A DNA stretch of 64,000 bases, taken from an uncultured Psychroserpens sp. (GTDB lineage Bacteria; Bacteroidota; Bacteroidia; Flavobacteriales; Flavobacteriaceae). Shown here piece after piece: positions 38,005-49,158 of the stretch. Numbering within the stretch: position 1 is the first letter of the stretch; every line of letters begins with the position of its first letter. The stretch spans positions 1 to 64,000 of the forward strand of contig NZ_CANNDQ010000001.1 in assembly GCF_947503375.1 (NCBI RefSeq). Direction: 5' to 3'. The notes beneath the pieces are model-generated. The model was given only the letters and a program-made list of their open reading frames with translations, was not told where the DNA came from and did not search any database. The position numbers and the translations under genes are program-made.

Positions 38005-40356
38005 ATGAAAAAATTAATATTTTTTATCGCATTCATTTCTTTCAATGCGTATTCACAAAGAACCTCAACTTTTAAAATTTTAGACTCAATTACCAAAACA
38101 CCCATTGCATTTGCCAATATTATTTTTGATAATGATAATTATAGTGGAACGATCTCTGACATTGACGGAACGTTTTCTATAAAACCTTCAACTCAAAACG
38201 TTACTATTAGTTATGTTGGTTATGAGACATTAACCGTTAATGTTGAATCTTTTAAAACTAACACAATTCTTCTCAAATCTAAAATTGATGAACTTGATGA
38301 AGTGATTATTAATTCAGATTACAATCCTGCAATTGCTATAATGAAAAAAGTGATTGCCAATAAAGATCTTAACAATCCTGAAAACATTAACTCTTTTAGT
38401 TATAAAGCCTATAACAAAGTGTTTTTTGATTTTATTGGCTCTGGAGAATTAGATTCTATTAATGATTTTTTTGAAGACAAACACGTATTTATAAATGAAA
38501 CGATTTCAAGACGTAATTATATAAAACCCGACCTAAAAGAAGATATTATTCTAGCAACTAAAGTCTCTGGGTTCAAGGATCCTTCATTTGGCACACTAGC
38601 AACAGACTTTCAACCTTTTTCTTTTTATAAAGACGTAATTGATTTGTTTGAAATAAAATACCTCAACCCAATTAGCAATGGTAGTATCAAAAAGTATGCG
38701 TTCAAATTAGAAGACGAATTTATACAAAATAAGGATACTGTTTTTATCATTTCATTTAAACCCAAAAAAGGAAAAAATTTTGACGGTCTTAAAGGGTTAT
38801 TATATGTAAATTCAAATAAATATGCAATTCAAAATGTAGATGCCGAACCTTACTTAGAACAAAAAACTACAATCAAAATTCAACAAAAATACGCATTAGT
38901 AGATAGCACCTATTGGTTTCCTCAACAGCTCAACTTTGTGGCTACTATTGGTAATGGTGACTTTTCAATGCGCTACACTGGTAAAAGTTACTTTGATGAC
39001 ATTGCTACTAATACTTCTTTGAATCGTAAAGATTTTTCTTTTGAGTCTGTTACCTTTTCAAAAGATGCTACAAAAAAATCTGATCAGTTTTGGGCAGCTA
39101 ATAGAAGGGATAGTTTAAATAACAAAGAGCATATTACCTATAAATTTTTAGATAGCATTGGTGATAAATTTAATTTTGACGGTAAATTGAAACTCTTTAG
39201 CAGTATTGCAACTGGGCGTTATCCATTTAAATATATAGACTTAGATCTAACCAAAATTGTTGCCTATAACAAATATGAAAAACTAAGACTTGGTGCTGGT
39301 TTCATAACTAATGATGACCTATTTAAAAATCTATACTTTGGTGGTTTTTTTGGTTATGGTTTTGGTGATAAAGCATCTAAGTATGGCGGACACATAACTG
39401 CTAAAATCCCAGGAAAACGTGATATATCTTTTACGCTCAGTTATGAAAATAATTTAAGGGAAGCTGGTACCAATCTATTGGAAAAAAATTACAATCTAAT
39501 TCCGTTAAGAAATATTTTAGCTGAACGCATGGATAACATCAAAGCATTAAGCCTTGAAAGCAATTTAAAACTATTTCGGAATTTTTACTGGACATTTGAA
39601 TTGAGTACCGCAGAAATAGTACCAAAATATGAGTATCAGTTTTTTGACAACAATCAACTAATTACAGCATACAACAATACCGAATTTAAAGCTGGCTTTA
39701 GTTATTTTGTAAGAGAAGAAGTCGTTAACGCATTTAACACTAAGCTTAGGACTTATAGTGATTTTCCTGTACTTAATTTTACTTACTCTAAAGGGTTAAA
39801 AAATGTTTTTGATGGTGATTTTTCTTATAACAAATATGAGTTTAGTATTAACCATACATTTAACATCACTAATGTAGGTAAAACAAGATATAGACTTGAA
39901 GCTGCACATGTAGACGCAAATATCCCTTATGGGCTGTTACTTACTGGAGAAGGCACGTATGATGTTAATTATCCAATCATAATTCATGACCACTTTCAAA
40001 CCTCTCAACCCTATGAATTTCTTTCAAATTCTTACATTAATCTATTTACAACACACGATTTTGGTGGTCTCTTATTTAAAAGTGGTCGGTTTCAACCAGA
40101 TATAATTTTACACAATAACTTAGGTTATGGCAGTCTTTCAGATAATTTTAGACATCAAAATATTATTTTTAAGGAAAAAGATGAGGTGTTTTTAGAAACC
40201 GGATTAGAACTTAGAAATATTATCAAATTAAATTATTTTGACATGGGCTCTTTTGGTCTTGGGTTGGGTACGTTTTACAGATATGGTTACCACAATTTAC
40301 CTAAGACCAGTGATAATTGGGTTTTTAAATTTGCAGCTGGGTTTACGTTTAAATAG
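38005..40356 (+). CDS. DUF5686-type outer-membrane protein with carboxypeptidase-like regulatory domain
   Basis: Signal peptide; 'FKILDSITKTPIAFANIIFDNDNYSGTISDIDGTFSIKPS..TISYVGYETLTV' plus barrel-like C-terminus 'GLGLGTFYRYGYHNLPKTSDNWVFKFAAGFTFK'. Confidence 0.8.
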   Translation: MKKLIFFIAFISFNAYSQRTSTFKILDSITKTPIAFANIIFDNDNYSGTISDIDGTFSIKPSTQNVTISYVGYETLTVNVESFKTNTILLKSKIDELDEVIINSDYNPAIAIMKKVIANKDLNNPENINSFSYKAYNKVFFDFIGSGELDSINDFFEDKHVFINETISRRNYIKPDLKEDIILATKVSGFKDPSFGTLATDFQPFSFYKDVIDLFEIKYLNPISNGSIKKYAFKLEDEFIQNKDTVFIISFKPKKGKNFDGLKGLLYVNSNKYAIQNVDAEPYLEQKTTIKIQQKYALVDSTYWFPQQLNFVATIGNGDFSMRYTGKSYFDDIATNTSLNRKDFSFESVTFSKDATKKSDQFWAANRRDSLNNKEHITYKFLDSIGDKFNFDGKLKLFSSIATGRYPFKYIDLDLTKIVAYNKYEKLRLGAGFITNDDLFKNLYFGGFFGYGFGDKASKYGGHITAKIPGKRDISFTLSYENNLREAGTNLLEKNYNLIPLRNILAERMDNIKALSLESNLKLFRNFYWTFELSTAEIVPKYEYQFFDNNQLITAYNNTEFKAGFSYFVREEVVNAFNTKLRTYSDFPVLNFTYSKGLKNVFDGDFSYNKYEFSINHTFNITNVGKTRYRLEAAHVDANIPYGLLLTGEGTYDVNYPIIIHDHFQTSQPYEFLSNSYINLFTTHDFGGLLFKSGRFQPDIILHNNLGYGSLSDNFRHQNIIFKEKDEVFLETGLELRNIIKLNYFDMGSFGLGLGTFYRYGYHNLPKTSDNWVFKFAAGFTFK

Positions 40357-40360
40357 GCAA

Positions 40361-41290
40361 TTATTCATTTTTTAAAAACTTGATATTTCGTTGTAAACCC
40401 TCAAATTTTGTTCGCTTTACTGCCGAATTTTTGAACACCTTATTAAATGTTTCCCGAGTCACCTCTTCCCAATCTTTCTTTGACATAGACAACAACTCTG
40501 GGTTAGGATTAAATAAAGGCTCTTGATGTGGTTTTGAAAAACGATTCCACGGACAAACATCTTGGCATACGTCACAGCCAAACATCCAGTCATCAAACTT
40601 ACCTTTAAACTCTGAAGGAATATTTTCTTTCAACTCTATTGTAAAATAAGAAATACATTTACTACCATCTACCACATAAGGTTCAGTAATAGCTTCTGTA
40701 GGACATGCATCTATGCATGCGGTACATGTTCCACAATGATCGGTAGTTGCATGATCGTATTCCAATTCTAAATCAATGATCAATTCGGCTACAAAGTAAA
40801 ATGAGCCTACTTGTTGCGTTAGTAAATTACTATGCTTACCTATCCAACCTAATCCCGATTTTGCAGCCCATGCCTTATCTAAAACTGGAGCAGAGTCAAC
40901 AAAAGCTCTACCATACACATCACCAATTTGTTCTTGAATTGCATTTAGTAACTCCCTCAATTTATCTTTTATCACAAAATGATAATCGGTTCCGTAAGCA
41001 TATTTTGATAGCTTATAACTGGCTTTATTTTGAACTTCTGAAGGGAAATAGTTTAGCAATAATGAGACCACACTTTTTGAGCCTTCAACTAGCTTAGTTG
41101 GATCTAAACGCTTGTCAAAATGATTTTCCATATACCTCATCTCGCCATGCCTATTCTTATTAAGCCATTGCTCTAAACGAGGTGCTTCATCTTCTAAGAA
41201 TTCTGCTTTTGAAATACCGCAAGACAGAAAGCCAAGGCGCTTGGCTTCAGACTTTATAAATTGGCTATATCTTGATTTATTCTCAATCAC
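40361..41290 (-). CDS. queG: Epoxyqueuosine reductase
   Basis: 4Fe-4S motifs '[18 protein letters not shown]' and '[15 protein letters not shown]'; '[15 protein letters not shown]'. Start codon is GTG overlapping the P450 TAG stop (TAGTG). Confidence 0.93.
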   Translation of the reverse strand: MIENKSRYSQFIKSEAKRLGFLSCGISKAEFLEDEAPRLEQWLNKNRHGEMRYMENHFDKRLDPTKLVEGSKSVVSLLLNYFPSEVQNKASYKLSKYAYGTDYHFVIKDKLRELLNAIQEQIGDVYGRAFVDSAPVLDKAWAAKSGLGWIGKHSNLLTQQVGSFYFVAELIIDLELEYDHATTDHCGTCTACIDACPTEAITEPYVVDGSKCISYFTIELKENIPSEFKGKFDDWMFGCDVCQDVCPWNRFSKPHQEPLFNPNPELLSMSKKDWEEVTRETFNKVFKNSAVKRTKFEGLQRNIKFLKNE

Positions 41291-42624
41291 TAATCTCTAC
41301 TAGTAAAATTTAAAAATGCATTTTTGGGTTTCAAGGTTATTAAAGGTGTAATATCAATGGTCTTAAAGTTTGCCTGAATTTTAAACTGAGATATTATTTC
41401 ATTTACAGCAATAATCATTTCGAACATGGCAAAATTATTTCCAATACATTTTCTTGGACCAGCACCAAACGGAAAGTATTGCGATGAGAATTGTCGGCTA
41501 CCTTTACTGAATCGTTCTGGCAGGAATTTGTTTGGTTGTTCCCATAATTCTGGATGACGATGTATTTCATAAACTGAAAACAACAAATTAGATCCTGATT
41601 CAAATTTCATCGACTCAAATTCGTCTGGAGCTATATTTACACGATCTATAAAATACGCTGGAGGGTATAAACGCATAGACTCTTCGATAACTTGCTGGCA
41701 TACTTTTGAGGACATTATGATAGTCATTAAATCATCTGTATTTTTTTTTACTCTTGTAATCTCATCATAAATTTTTTCTTGCCATTCTGGGTGTAAAGCT
41801 AACAGCTGAAACGTAAATGTAAGTGCATTGGAAGTTGTTTCATGACCTGCAGTAAACAATATTAATATTTCATCAATTAGTTGTTCTTCGTTCATGAAGC
41901 TTCCATCTTCATATTGTGCTTCTAGCAACATATCTAACAGATCGTTCTCTTTCGTTTCAGACAAACGTCTTTGGCTTACAATTTGTTTTAATATTTGTCT
42001 AGCCTCTCGAGTAAGTTCAATATGTTTTTCAATTTTTCCACTAAGATTAAACCACCATCCTAAATACGGTTGACGCAACTCTTTAACTAACATTTTTTGA
42101 GCTGTTTCTGTAATATATTGAAGTCTATTAATATCTTTCTGATTAGCAGCGCTGCTGAATAATGATTTCACAACCGTTTGAAAAGCCAAGTCATTTAGAA
42201 TAGGAAATATATCAATATGCTCATCTGACTGAATACGCTCATACTCAGAAATGATAGCATCTTTAATAGATTGAAGCAAGTTATTTAATTGTTTTTTATG
42301 AAAGGCTGGCTGGATCAACTTTCGTTGTTTTCGCCAAAACTCACCTTCAGAGGTCAACAAACCTTTGCCCACATATTTACTTAAATCTTTAGTTTGAATT
42401 TTAGACTTAACGTAGTTCTTTTGATTCTTCTGAAGTACATATTCAGCAAAAGCTGCATTTCTACAAAAAAAGACACTTGTATTGAAACCTATCTTCAGCC
42501 TAAAAATATCGCCTTGTTCTATAAAATTTTGATGGTGAAACGGTAATGGGTTCTTTAATATATTGGCTGAATGCTTTAAAAATCTAGTTAAAGGAACAGT
42601 AGGTATTTGTTTCGATGTGTTCAT
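41290..42624 (-). CDS. Cytochrome P450
   Basis: Heme-binding '[19 protein letters not shown]', I-helix '[13 protein letters not shown]', K-helix '[11 protein letters not shown]'. Confidence 0.95.
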   Translation of the reverse strand: MNTSKQIPTVPLTRFLKHSANILKNPLPFHHQNFIEQGDIFRLKIGFNTSVFFCRNAAFAEYVLQKNQKNYVKSKIQTKDLSKYVGKGLLTSEGEFWRKQRKLIQPAFHKKQLNNLLQSIKDAIISEYERIQSDEHIDIFPILNDLAFQTVVKSLFSSAANQKDINRLQYITETAQKMLVKELRQPYLGWWFNLSGKIEKHIELTREARQILKQIVSQRRLSETKENDLLDMLLEAQYEDGSFMNEEQLIDEILILFTAGHETTSNALTFTFQLLALHPEWQEKIYDEITRVKKNTDDLMTIIMSSKVCQQVIEESMRLYPPAYFIDRVNIAPDEFESMKFESGSNLLFSVYEIHRHPELWEQPNKFLPERFSKGSRQFSSQYFPFGAGPRKCIGNNFAMFEMIIAVNEIISQFKIQANFKTIDITPLITLKPKNAFLNFTSRD

Positions 42625-42673
42625 TCCATATGTCCTTTAAAATACCAGAAAACATTAAAAAATAAAATAAATA

Positions 42674-43696
42674 TCAAAACAGACCGCCTTGAATTGATCC
42701 TTTAATTTTTCCTAGATGTTTGTAGGCTAGTTCAGTTACTTCTCGACCTCTGGGTGTACGCATAACGAAGCCTTGTTGTATTAAAAAGGGTTCATAAACC
42801 TCTTCAATAGTTTCTGCGCTCTCACTTACTGCTGTTGCTAGTGTAGTAATTCCTACAGGGCCACCCTTAAATTTATCTATGATAGTAGATAAGATTTTAT
42901 TGTCCATCTCATCTAATCCATGTGCATCAACATTAAGGGCTTTTAATGCAAACTTAGCTATTTTTATATCGATATTTCCGTTTCCTTTTATTTGAGCAAA
43001 ATCTCTAACACGTCTTAAAAGTGCATTAGCAATTCTTGGAGTTCCTCTACTTCTCCCAGCTATTTCTACAGCTGCTTCCATGGAGATCGGAACCTCTAAA
43101 ATTGAAGCGCTTCGTTGAACAATAGTAGACAATAATTCAGTATTGTAATATTGAAGTCTACTTTGAATACCAAAACGAGCACGCATGGGTGACGTTAATA
43201 ATCCTGACCTAGTTGTAGCACCTACTAAAGTAAAAGGGTTCAAGTTAATTTGTACTGTTCTGGCATTAGGACCAGATTCGATCATAATGTCTATTTTATA
43301 GTCTTCCATAGCCGAGTAAAGGTATTCCTCAACTATTGGACTCAAACGATGAATTTCATCAATAAATAACACATCACGTTCATCTAAGTTGGTCAATAAA
43401 CCAGCTAAATCTCCTGGCTTATCTAAAACGGGTCCTGAGGTCACTTTAATCCCTACACTCAGTTCACTTGCTAAAATATGAGCTAAAGTAGTTTTACCTA
43501 GCCCTGGTGGCCCATGAAATAGCGTATGATCTAAAGCTTCATCTCTTCCGTTTGCTGCTTGAACAAATATTTGGAGGTTCTCCAAAACTTGATCCTGACC
43601 TGTAAAATCATCAAATGATAGTGGTCTTAATTTTTTTTCTACGTCTAACTCTTCAGAAGAAAAATTATCGTTTGTTGGATCTAAGTTCTCGTTCAT
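42674..43696 (-). CDS. ruvB: Holliday junction branch migration helicase RuvB
   Basis: '[26 protein letters not shown]...[21 protein letters not shown]...[26 protein letters not shown]'. Track start 43705 is the TTG of a TATATTTG box; ATG 43696 preferred. Confidence 0.97.
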   Translation of the reverse strand: MNENLDPTNDNFSSEELDVEKKLRPLSFDDFTGQDQVLENLQIFVQAANGRDEALDHTLFHGPPGLGKTTLAHILASELSVGIKVTSGPVLDKPGDLAGLLTNLDERDVLFIDEIHRLSPIVEEYLYSAMEDYKIDIMIESGPNARTVQINLNPFTLVGATTRSGLLTSPMRARFGIQSRLQYYNTELLSTIVQRSASILEVPISMEAAVEIAGRSRGTPRIANALLRRVRDFAQIKGNGNIDIKIAKFALKALNVDAHGLDEMDNKILSTIIDKFKGGPVGITTLATAVSESAETIEEVYEPFLIQQGFVMRTPRGREVTELAYKHLGKIKGSIQGGLF

Positions 43697-43709
43697 ATAA
43701 CACAAATAT

Positions 43710-43744
43710 AAAAAAAGCCTCTCGTTATCTACGAAAGGCTTTTC
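43710..43744 (-). terminator. Intrinsic terminator after coxA; T-tract merges with the ruvB -7 box
   Basis: - strand AAAAGCCTTTCGT-AGATA-ACGAGAGGCTTTTTTTATATTTG. Confidence 0.75.
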
Positions 43745-43765
43745 AATATTTTTTAAATATGAGTT

Positions 43766-45559
43766 TTAGTGTTGTAACTCTTCTTCTCCTTCTTTAAGAG
43801 GGATATGCTGAGGCACAAAATCATCATCATGTCCTGGTTTACTATAATCGTAAGCCCATCTATGCACGTGAGGAATCTCACCTTCCCAATTACCATGGAT
43901 ATGCTTTATTGGAGCTGTCCATTCTAAAGTAGTAGACCTCCATGGGTTTTGTGTAGTACGCTTTCCGTAGAAAATACTAACAAAGAAATTATATAAATAA
44001 ACCAATTGGAATACACCACCTACTAAAGCAAAAACAGTAATAACAACATTTGCGTTAGCTAGATCATCAAATAATGGGAAATTACTATTAGTATAATAAC
44101 GTCTTGGTAAGCCTGCCATGCCTATAAAGTGCATAGGAAAGAATACACCATAGGCACAAATTGCTGTTACCCAGAAATGAATATACCCCAAATTTTTATT
44201 GAGCATACGACCAAACATTTTAGGGAACCAATGATATATACCTGCAAACATACCATACAATGCTGATATACCCATTACCAGATGGAAGTGAGCTACAACG
44301 AAGTAAGTATCATGAACATTAATATCTAATGCACTGTCTCCTAAAATAATACCTGTTAGACCTCCAGTGATGAATGTAGAAACAAACCCAATAGAGAATA
44401 ACATGGCAGGATTCATTTGTATATTTCCTTTCCATATGGTAGTAATCCAGTTGAAAGCTTTTACTGCCGATGGTATAGCGATTAATAAGGTTGTGAATGT
44501 AAATACAGAACCTAAGAACGGATTCATTCCTGAGATAAACATATGGTGACCCCAAACTATAGTAGACAAAAATGCAATTGCTAAAATAGACATGATCATA
44601 GCACGATATCCGAAAATTGGTTTACGTGAGTTAGACGCCATAATCTCTGATACTAATCCCATTGCTGGTAAAATTACAATGTATACTTCTGGATGTCCTA
44701 AAAACCAAAATAAGTGTTCGAACAATACTGGTGAACCACCTTGGTAGTGTAATACTTCACCTTGTATAAATATATCTGACAAAAAGAAGGACGTACCAAA
44801 ACTTCTATCCATAATTAATAATAGAGCAGCAGATAGTAATACTGGGAATGAAACAACACCAATAATTGCAGTTACAAAGAATGCCCATATAGTCAATGGC
44901 AATCTAGTCATTGACATCCCTTTAGTTCGTAGATTTATAACAGTAACTATATAGTTAAGTGATCCAAGTAATGAAGAAGCAATAAAGATAGCCATAGATA
45001 CTAACCACAAGGTCATACCCATACCTGAACCTCCTTGAGCCATTGGCAAGGCACTTAATGGTGGATAGATTGTCCAACCTGCTGCGGCAGGTCCAGCTTC
45101 TACAAATAAAGAAATGATCATCACAACACTAGATAAGAAAAACAACCAATAAGAAACCATATTCAAGAATCCTGACGCCATATCTCTTGCTCCAATTTGT
45201 AATGGAATAAGAAGGTTACTAAAAGTACCACTCAATCCAGCTGTTAACACAAAAAATACCATGATAGTACCATGTATTGTAACTAAAGCCAGATAAATAT
45301 CTGCATCCATAACACCATCTGGTGCCCATTTTCCTAACAATGCTTCAAAAAGCACATTTGGTTCTTCTGGCCATGCAATTTGCATACGGAACATCATTGA
45401 CATTAGAACACCAATAACACCCATTATAGTTCCTGTAATTAAGTATTGTTTAGCGATCATCTTATGATCTTGACTAAAGATATACTTGGTTACAAAAGTT
45501 TCTTTATGGTGATGATGTCCGTGATCGTCGTGAGCGTGTGTATCTGCGTGTGCTGACAT
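43766..45559 (-). CDS. coxA: Cytochrome c oxidase subunit I
   Basis: 'HGTIMVFFVLTAGLSGTFSNLLIPLQIGARDMA', 'WFLGHPEVYIVILPAMGLVSEI', 'DTYFVVAHFHLVMGISALYGMFAGIYHWFPKMFGR'; His-rich N-terminus. Confidence 0.97.
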   Translation of the reverse strand: MSAHADTHAHDDHGHHHHKETFVTKYIFSQDHKMIAKQYLITGTIMGVIGVLMSMMFRMQIAWPEEPNVLFEALLGKWAPDGVMDADIYLALVTIHGTIMVFFVLTAGLSGTFSNLLIPLQIGARDMASGFLNMVSYWLFFLSSVVMIISLFVEAGPAAAGWTIYPPLSALPMAQGGSGMGMTLWLVSMAIFIASSLLGSLNYIVTVINLRTKGMSMTRLPLTIWAFFVTAIIGVVSFPVLLSAALLLIMDRSFGTSFFLSDIFIQGEVLHYQGGSPVLFEHLFWFLGHPEVYIVILPAMGLVSEIMASNSRKPIFGYRAMIMSILAIAFLSTIVWGHHMFISGMNPFLGSVFTFTTLLIAIPSAVKAFNWITTIWKGNIQMNPAMLFSIGFVSTFITGGLTGIILGDSALDINVHDTYFVVAHFHLVMGISALYGMFAGIYHWFPKMFGRMLNKNLGYIHFWVTAICAYGVFFPMHFIGMAGLPRRYYTNSNFPLFDDLANANVVITVFALVGGVFQLVYLYNFFVSIFYGKRTTQNPWRSTTLEWTAPIKHIHGNWEGEIPHVHRWAYDYSKPGHDDDFVPQHIPLKEGEEELQH

Positions 45560-45562
45560 AAT

Positions 45563-46642
45563 CTAATAACTTTTTAAATCTTCTTTAATTAATGAATTTT
45601 CGAACGTCTTTTGTTCTTTGAGCCAAGCGTCATACTCTTCTTGAGTCTCTACTACAATTTTCATTTGCATATTATAATGTGATTTTCCACAAATCTTATT
45701 ACATAATAACAAATAATCAAACTCATATATTAGTTCTTGACCTCTTTCTTCTATAGCTTCTTTATTTTCTGCTCTTAGTGCATTGATATGCTTAACCTTA
45801 TCAACAATATCAGGATTCTGACGCATTTCTGCAGTAGTTACAGTTGGAGTAAATCCAAATTGAGTTACCATTCCTGGAACACAATTCATTTGCGCTCTAA
45901 AGTGTGGCATATAAGCAGAGTGTAAAACATCTTGTGAACGCATTTTAAATAACACTGGTCTGTCAACAGGTAAGTGTAATTCGGTAGTAATGATATCATC
46001 TTGCGCATTTGGATCAGATTCATCTAGACCTAATATATTAGCTTTATCAATATCAATTAATCTAACATTAGCCATACCTAATACATTATCTTCACCTGCG
46101 TAACGTGCTTTCCAGTTAAATTGTTGAGCATAAAGTTCAACTACTAAAGGATCTTCACTTTCATCAATATTCATAATACTATTCCAAGTAAACAAACCAT
46201 AGATAATCAATCCGGCTAATACAACTACAGGAATGAACGTCCAAATAGCTTCAAGCGTATTATTATCGGCATAAAATAATGCTTTCTTACCTTTTTCACC
46301 TTTATATTTGTAAGCAAAATAATGAAGTAAAAATTGAGTGAATGTTTGTACTATGAAAATGATAACCATAGAAATAATCATCAAATTGTCAAGTTCTGGT
46401 CCGTGAGCAGAAGCAGAATTTGACATTAATGGCAAGTCTCCTAAGTACCAAAAACTAACAATGGTGATAATGTAGATGAATGCTAAAAAGCCCATCATTA
46501 AATAACCATTGATCTTATTATCCTTATCTGTTGCCACAGCACTTTCGTTAGATCCTGCTTGTGCAAGGTCAAATATCTTTACCATTTGCCAAATTGCAAC
46601 AGCTATGAAAAGTACTATTATAATTGTTAAAAAAGCAGTCAT
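45563..46642 (-). CDS. coxB: Cytochrome c oxidase subunit II
   Basis: CuA motif 'CNKICGKSHYNM'; 'DVLHSAYMPHFRAQMNCVPGMVTQFGFTPT'. Confidence 0.95.
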   Translation of the reverse strand: MTAFLTIIIVLFIAVAIWQMVKIFDLAQAGSNESAVATDKDNKINGYLMMGFLAFIYIITIVSFWYLGDLPLMSNSASAHGPELDNLMIISMVIIFIVQTFTQFLLHYFAYKYKGEKGKKALFYADNNTLEAIWTFIPVVVLAGLIIYGLFTWNSIMNIDESEDPLVVELYAQQFNWKARYAGEDNVLGMANVRLIDIDKANILGLDESDPNAQDDIITTELHLPVDRPVLFKMRSQDVLHSAYMPHFRAQMNCVPGMVTQFGFTPTVTTAEMRQNPDIVDKVKHINALRAENKEAIEERGQELIYEFDYLLLCNKICGKSHYNMQMKIVVETQEEYDAWLKEQKTFENSLIKEDLKSY

Positions 46643-46668
46643 TGTCGTTTCTCTTCTTTATTTAGTTT

Positions 46669-48024
46669 TTAATAATGGAAATGTTCACTCTCTTTAATAA
46701 ATGGGTTCCCTTTTGCTAATAATGGAACTTTAGTCAATGCCGTAAAGACAATGAGTATAAATAGTCCCGCAAATAATAATATTGAACCAATTTCTGGAAT
46801 ACCAATAAACCATCGATCTCCAACTGTTGCAGGCATTATCATATTGAATACATCTATGTAGTGACCACATAAAATAACGATCCCAGCCATTACAACAAAC
46901 CAAGGAATACGCTTGTAATCGCTATTCATTAAGATCAATAATGGAAATATGAAATTCATTGCTACCATACCTAAGAATGGCAACTGGTAATCTTGAAAAC
47001 GTGTTACAAAATACGTTACTTCTTCTGGTATATTTGAATACCAAATTAGCATGAACTGTGAGAACCATAAATAAGTCCAGAAAATACTAATAGCAAACAT
47101 GAATTTAGCTAAATCATGCAAGTGGCTATCGTTAACAAACGGTAAATAATTTCTAGATTTAAGGTACATTGTTATCATAGCGATTACAGTAATTCCGCTT
47201 ACAAACATAGAAGCAAATACATACCAACCAAATAAGGTTGAGAACCAGTGAGGGTCAACACTCATGATCCAATCCCAAGACATCATTGATTCTGTATAGA
47301 TATAAAAAACTAGAAATGCTGCAGAGATACGAAAAGTCTTTTTAAAGTTTTTATTATCGTCTGCATTATCTTGAGCAATAGAGAATTTACGAGCGAAGTA
47401 TCTGTACAAACTCCAACCGCCTAAGAAGATCAAACCTCTTATAAAAAATCCTGTTTTATTTAACCATCCAGATTTTCCTGCAACTAATGCATCATAATTT
47501 TCATGTCCAGGTTGAGTGACTCCTTCTTTTAACCAAACAAATAAATGGCTATCTGCAAAAAATGCAATTGCTAGAACAATTAAGCCTCCAGGTAGCACAT
47601 AGTATGTAATCCCTTCCATAACTCTGAATAGCACTGGTGACCATCCTGCTTGTGCTGCCCATTGTATACCATAAAAAGCCAGCGCGCCTAGAGCTATCAT
47701 AAAGAAAAAGAATGCGGCAACATATAAAGCAGCCCACGGTCTATTATGAATTTGATGTAAGACATGTTCTTCATGACTCATTTCGTGGCCTCCATTAACG
47801 TGTGATTCATCACCATGCGCATCTGCGTCTGCATGATGTGTTTCATCGGCATGAGCTGTAGCATGAACTTCGCCATGACCATGATGTTCACTCGCTAATA
47901 ATTCCTTTACATCTTCTTCAGTTTCATATTTATGAGAATCCCAAAAACCGTAACCAACTCCTATAACACCTAATATAATTAGTACTATTGAGAATGTTTT
48001 TAATTTATTTGAAAATGTGTACAT
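46669..48024 (-). CDS. actF: Alternative complex III quinol:cytochrome c oxidoreductase, ActF-like membrane subunit
   Basis: Multi-TM 'WDWIMSVDPHWFSTLFGWYVFASMFVSGITVIAMITMYLKSRNYLPFVNDSHLHDLAKFMFAISIFWTYLWFSQFMLIWYSNIPEE'; syntenic with actA-E. Confidence 0.85.
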   Translation of the reverse strand: MYTFSNKLKTFSIVLIILGVIGVGYGFWDSHKYETEEDVKELLASEHHGHGEVHATAHADETHHADADAHGDESHVNGGHEMSHEEHVLHQIHNRPWAALYVAAFFFFMIALGALAFYGIQWAAQAGWSPVLFRVMEGITYYVLPGGLIVLAIAFFADSHLFVWLKEGVTQPGHENYDALVAGKSGWLNKTGFFIRGLIFLGGWSLYRYFARKFSIAQDNADDNKNFKKTFRISAAFLVFYIYTESMMSWDWIMSVDPHWFSTLFGWYVFASMFVSGITVIAMITMYLKSRNYLPFVNDSHLHDLAKFMFAISIFWTYLWFSQFMLIWYSNIPEEVTYFVTRFQDYQLPFLGMVAMNFIFPLLILMNSDYKRIPWFVVMAGIVILCGHYIDVFNMIMPATVGDRWFIGIPEIGSILLFAGLFILIVFTALTKVPLLAKGNPFIKESEHFHY

Positions 48025-48048
48025 ATCTGTGTGTAATCTTTATCTATC

Positions 48049-48609
48049 TTATTTTTCTAGGTCAGCTTTCAACTTCAGCACGTATTCTACTACTTGCCAG
48101 CGCTCTTCCTCATTTAATTGATTTGCGTAAGAACCCATTGCATTTTTTCCATAATATATGGTATGATAAATACTTCCGGCTGTAATAGCACGACCAGCAT
48201 CATCATAGCTAGGAACACCTAATATTTTTTCTCTCTTTACGAGCTTTCCTTGACCTTTTCCTTTATTACCATGACAAATTCCGCAATATATATCGTAAAG
48301 CGCTTTGCCTTTTTCACTATCTATTTGCATAGAGTCTAAAGGACTTATTAATGTTTCTTTAGCTAATAGATAACCATCGTTTGTGTTCTCTATTTCAAAA
48401 GGCATATGATCTCCTCTAGGGATAGAGCCTTCTGCAGGTAATTGAGCTTCCATTCCTTGAGGAAAAGCATCAGAATCCTGATATGCTTCGTAACCTACTG
48501 GCTCATACATGTTAGGCATAAACTGATAGTTAGGCCTTGTATCCTTTTTACAAGCTACTATGCTGGCAAATACCATTATTACTGTTACTATTTTAAATAA
48601 GCTTTTCAT
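48049..48609 (-). CDS. actE: ACIII monoheme cytochrome c lipoprotein, ActE-like
   Basis: Lipobox 'FASIVACKKD', heme motif 'CGICHG', 'IYHTIYYGKNAMGSYANQLNEEERWQVVEYVLKL'. Confidence 0.88.
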   Translation of the reverse strand: MKSLFKIVTVIMVFASIVACKKDTRPNYQFMPNMYEPVGYEAYQDSDAFPQGMEAQLPAEGSIPRGDHMPFEIENTNDGYLLAKETLISPLDSMQIDSEKGKALYDIYCGICHGNKGKGQGKLVKREKILGVPSYDDAGRAITAGSIYHTIYYGKNAMGSYANQLNEEERWQVVEYVLKLKADLEK

Positions 48610-48618
48610 CTGTATAAA

Positions 48619-49149
48619 TTAGTGCGCTTTATCAATTAAATTTACTTCTACCGCTCCTGTTTCTTTCAATAAATTTGTTAATTCATTTTCATTACCGTGA
48701 ACAGGAATTTCCATTAAAAAATGATCATCAGTCGTTCTCGGATCTGGGTTTTCGGCTTTTTTAAATGGCCACATTCTACTTCTTAAATAGAATGTAATAA
48801 CCATTAAATGCGCTGCAAAGAACACTGTTAATTCAAACATGATTGGAACAAATGCAGGCATGTTTTGTATATAACTAAAGCTCGGTTTACCACCAATATT
48901 TTGCGGCCAATCTTGAATCATGATAAAATTCATCATGACAACAGCTACTGTTAAACCAACACAGCCATACATAAATGATGCAATAGCTATTCGAGTTGGT
49001 TCTAATCCCATAGCTTTGTCTAATCCATGAACTGGAAAAGGTGTATATATCTCTTCTATGTGGTGCTTTTCTGCCTTAACTTTTTTGACAGCATTCATTA
49101 AGACGTCATCATCTGTATAAATAGCGTGAATTACTTTTGAAGCTTCCAT
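48619..49149 (-). CDS. actD: ACIII DUF3341 membrane subunit, ActD-like
   Basis: 'IYTPFPVHGLDKAMGLEPTRIAIASFMYGCVGLTVAVVMMNFIMIQDWPQNIGGKPSFSYIQNMPAFVPIMFELTVFFAAHLMV'. Confidence 0.9.
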   Translation of the reverse strand: MEASKVIHAIYTDDDVLMNAVKKVKAEKHHIEEIYTPFPVHGLDKAMGLEPTRIAIASFMYGCVGLTVAVVMMNFIMIQDWPQNIGGKPSFSYIQNMPAFVPIMFELTVFFAAHLMVITFYLRSRMWPFKKAENPDPRTTDDHFLMEIPVHGNENELTNLLKETGAVEVNLIDKAH

Positions 49150-49158
49150 GTACTATTC

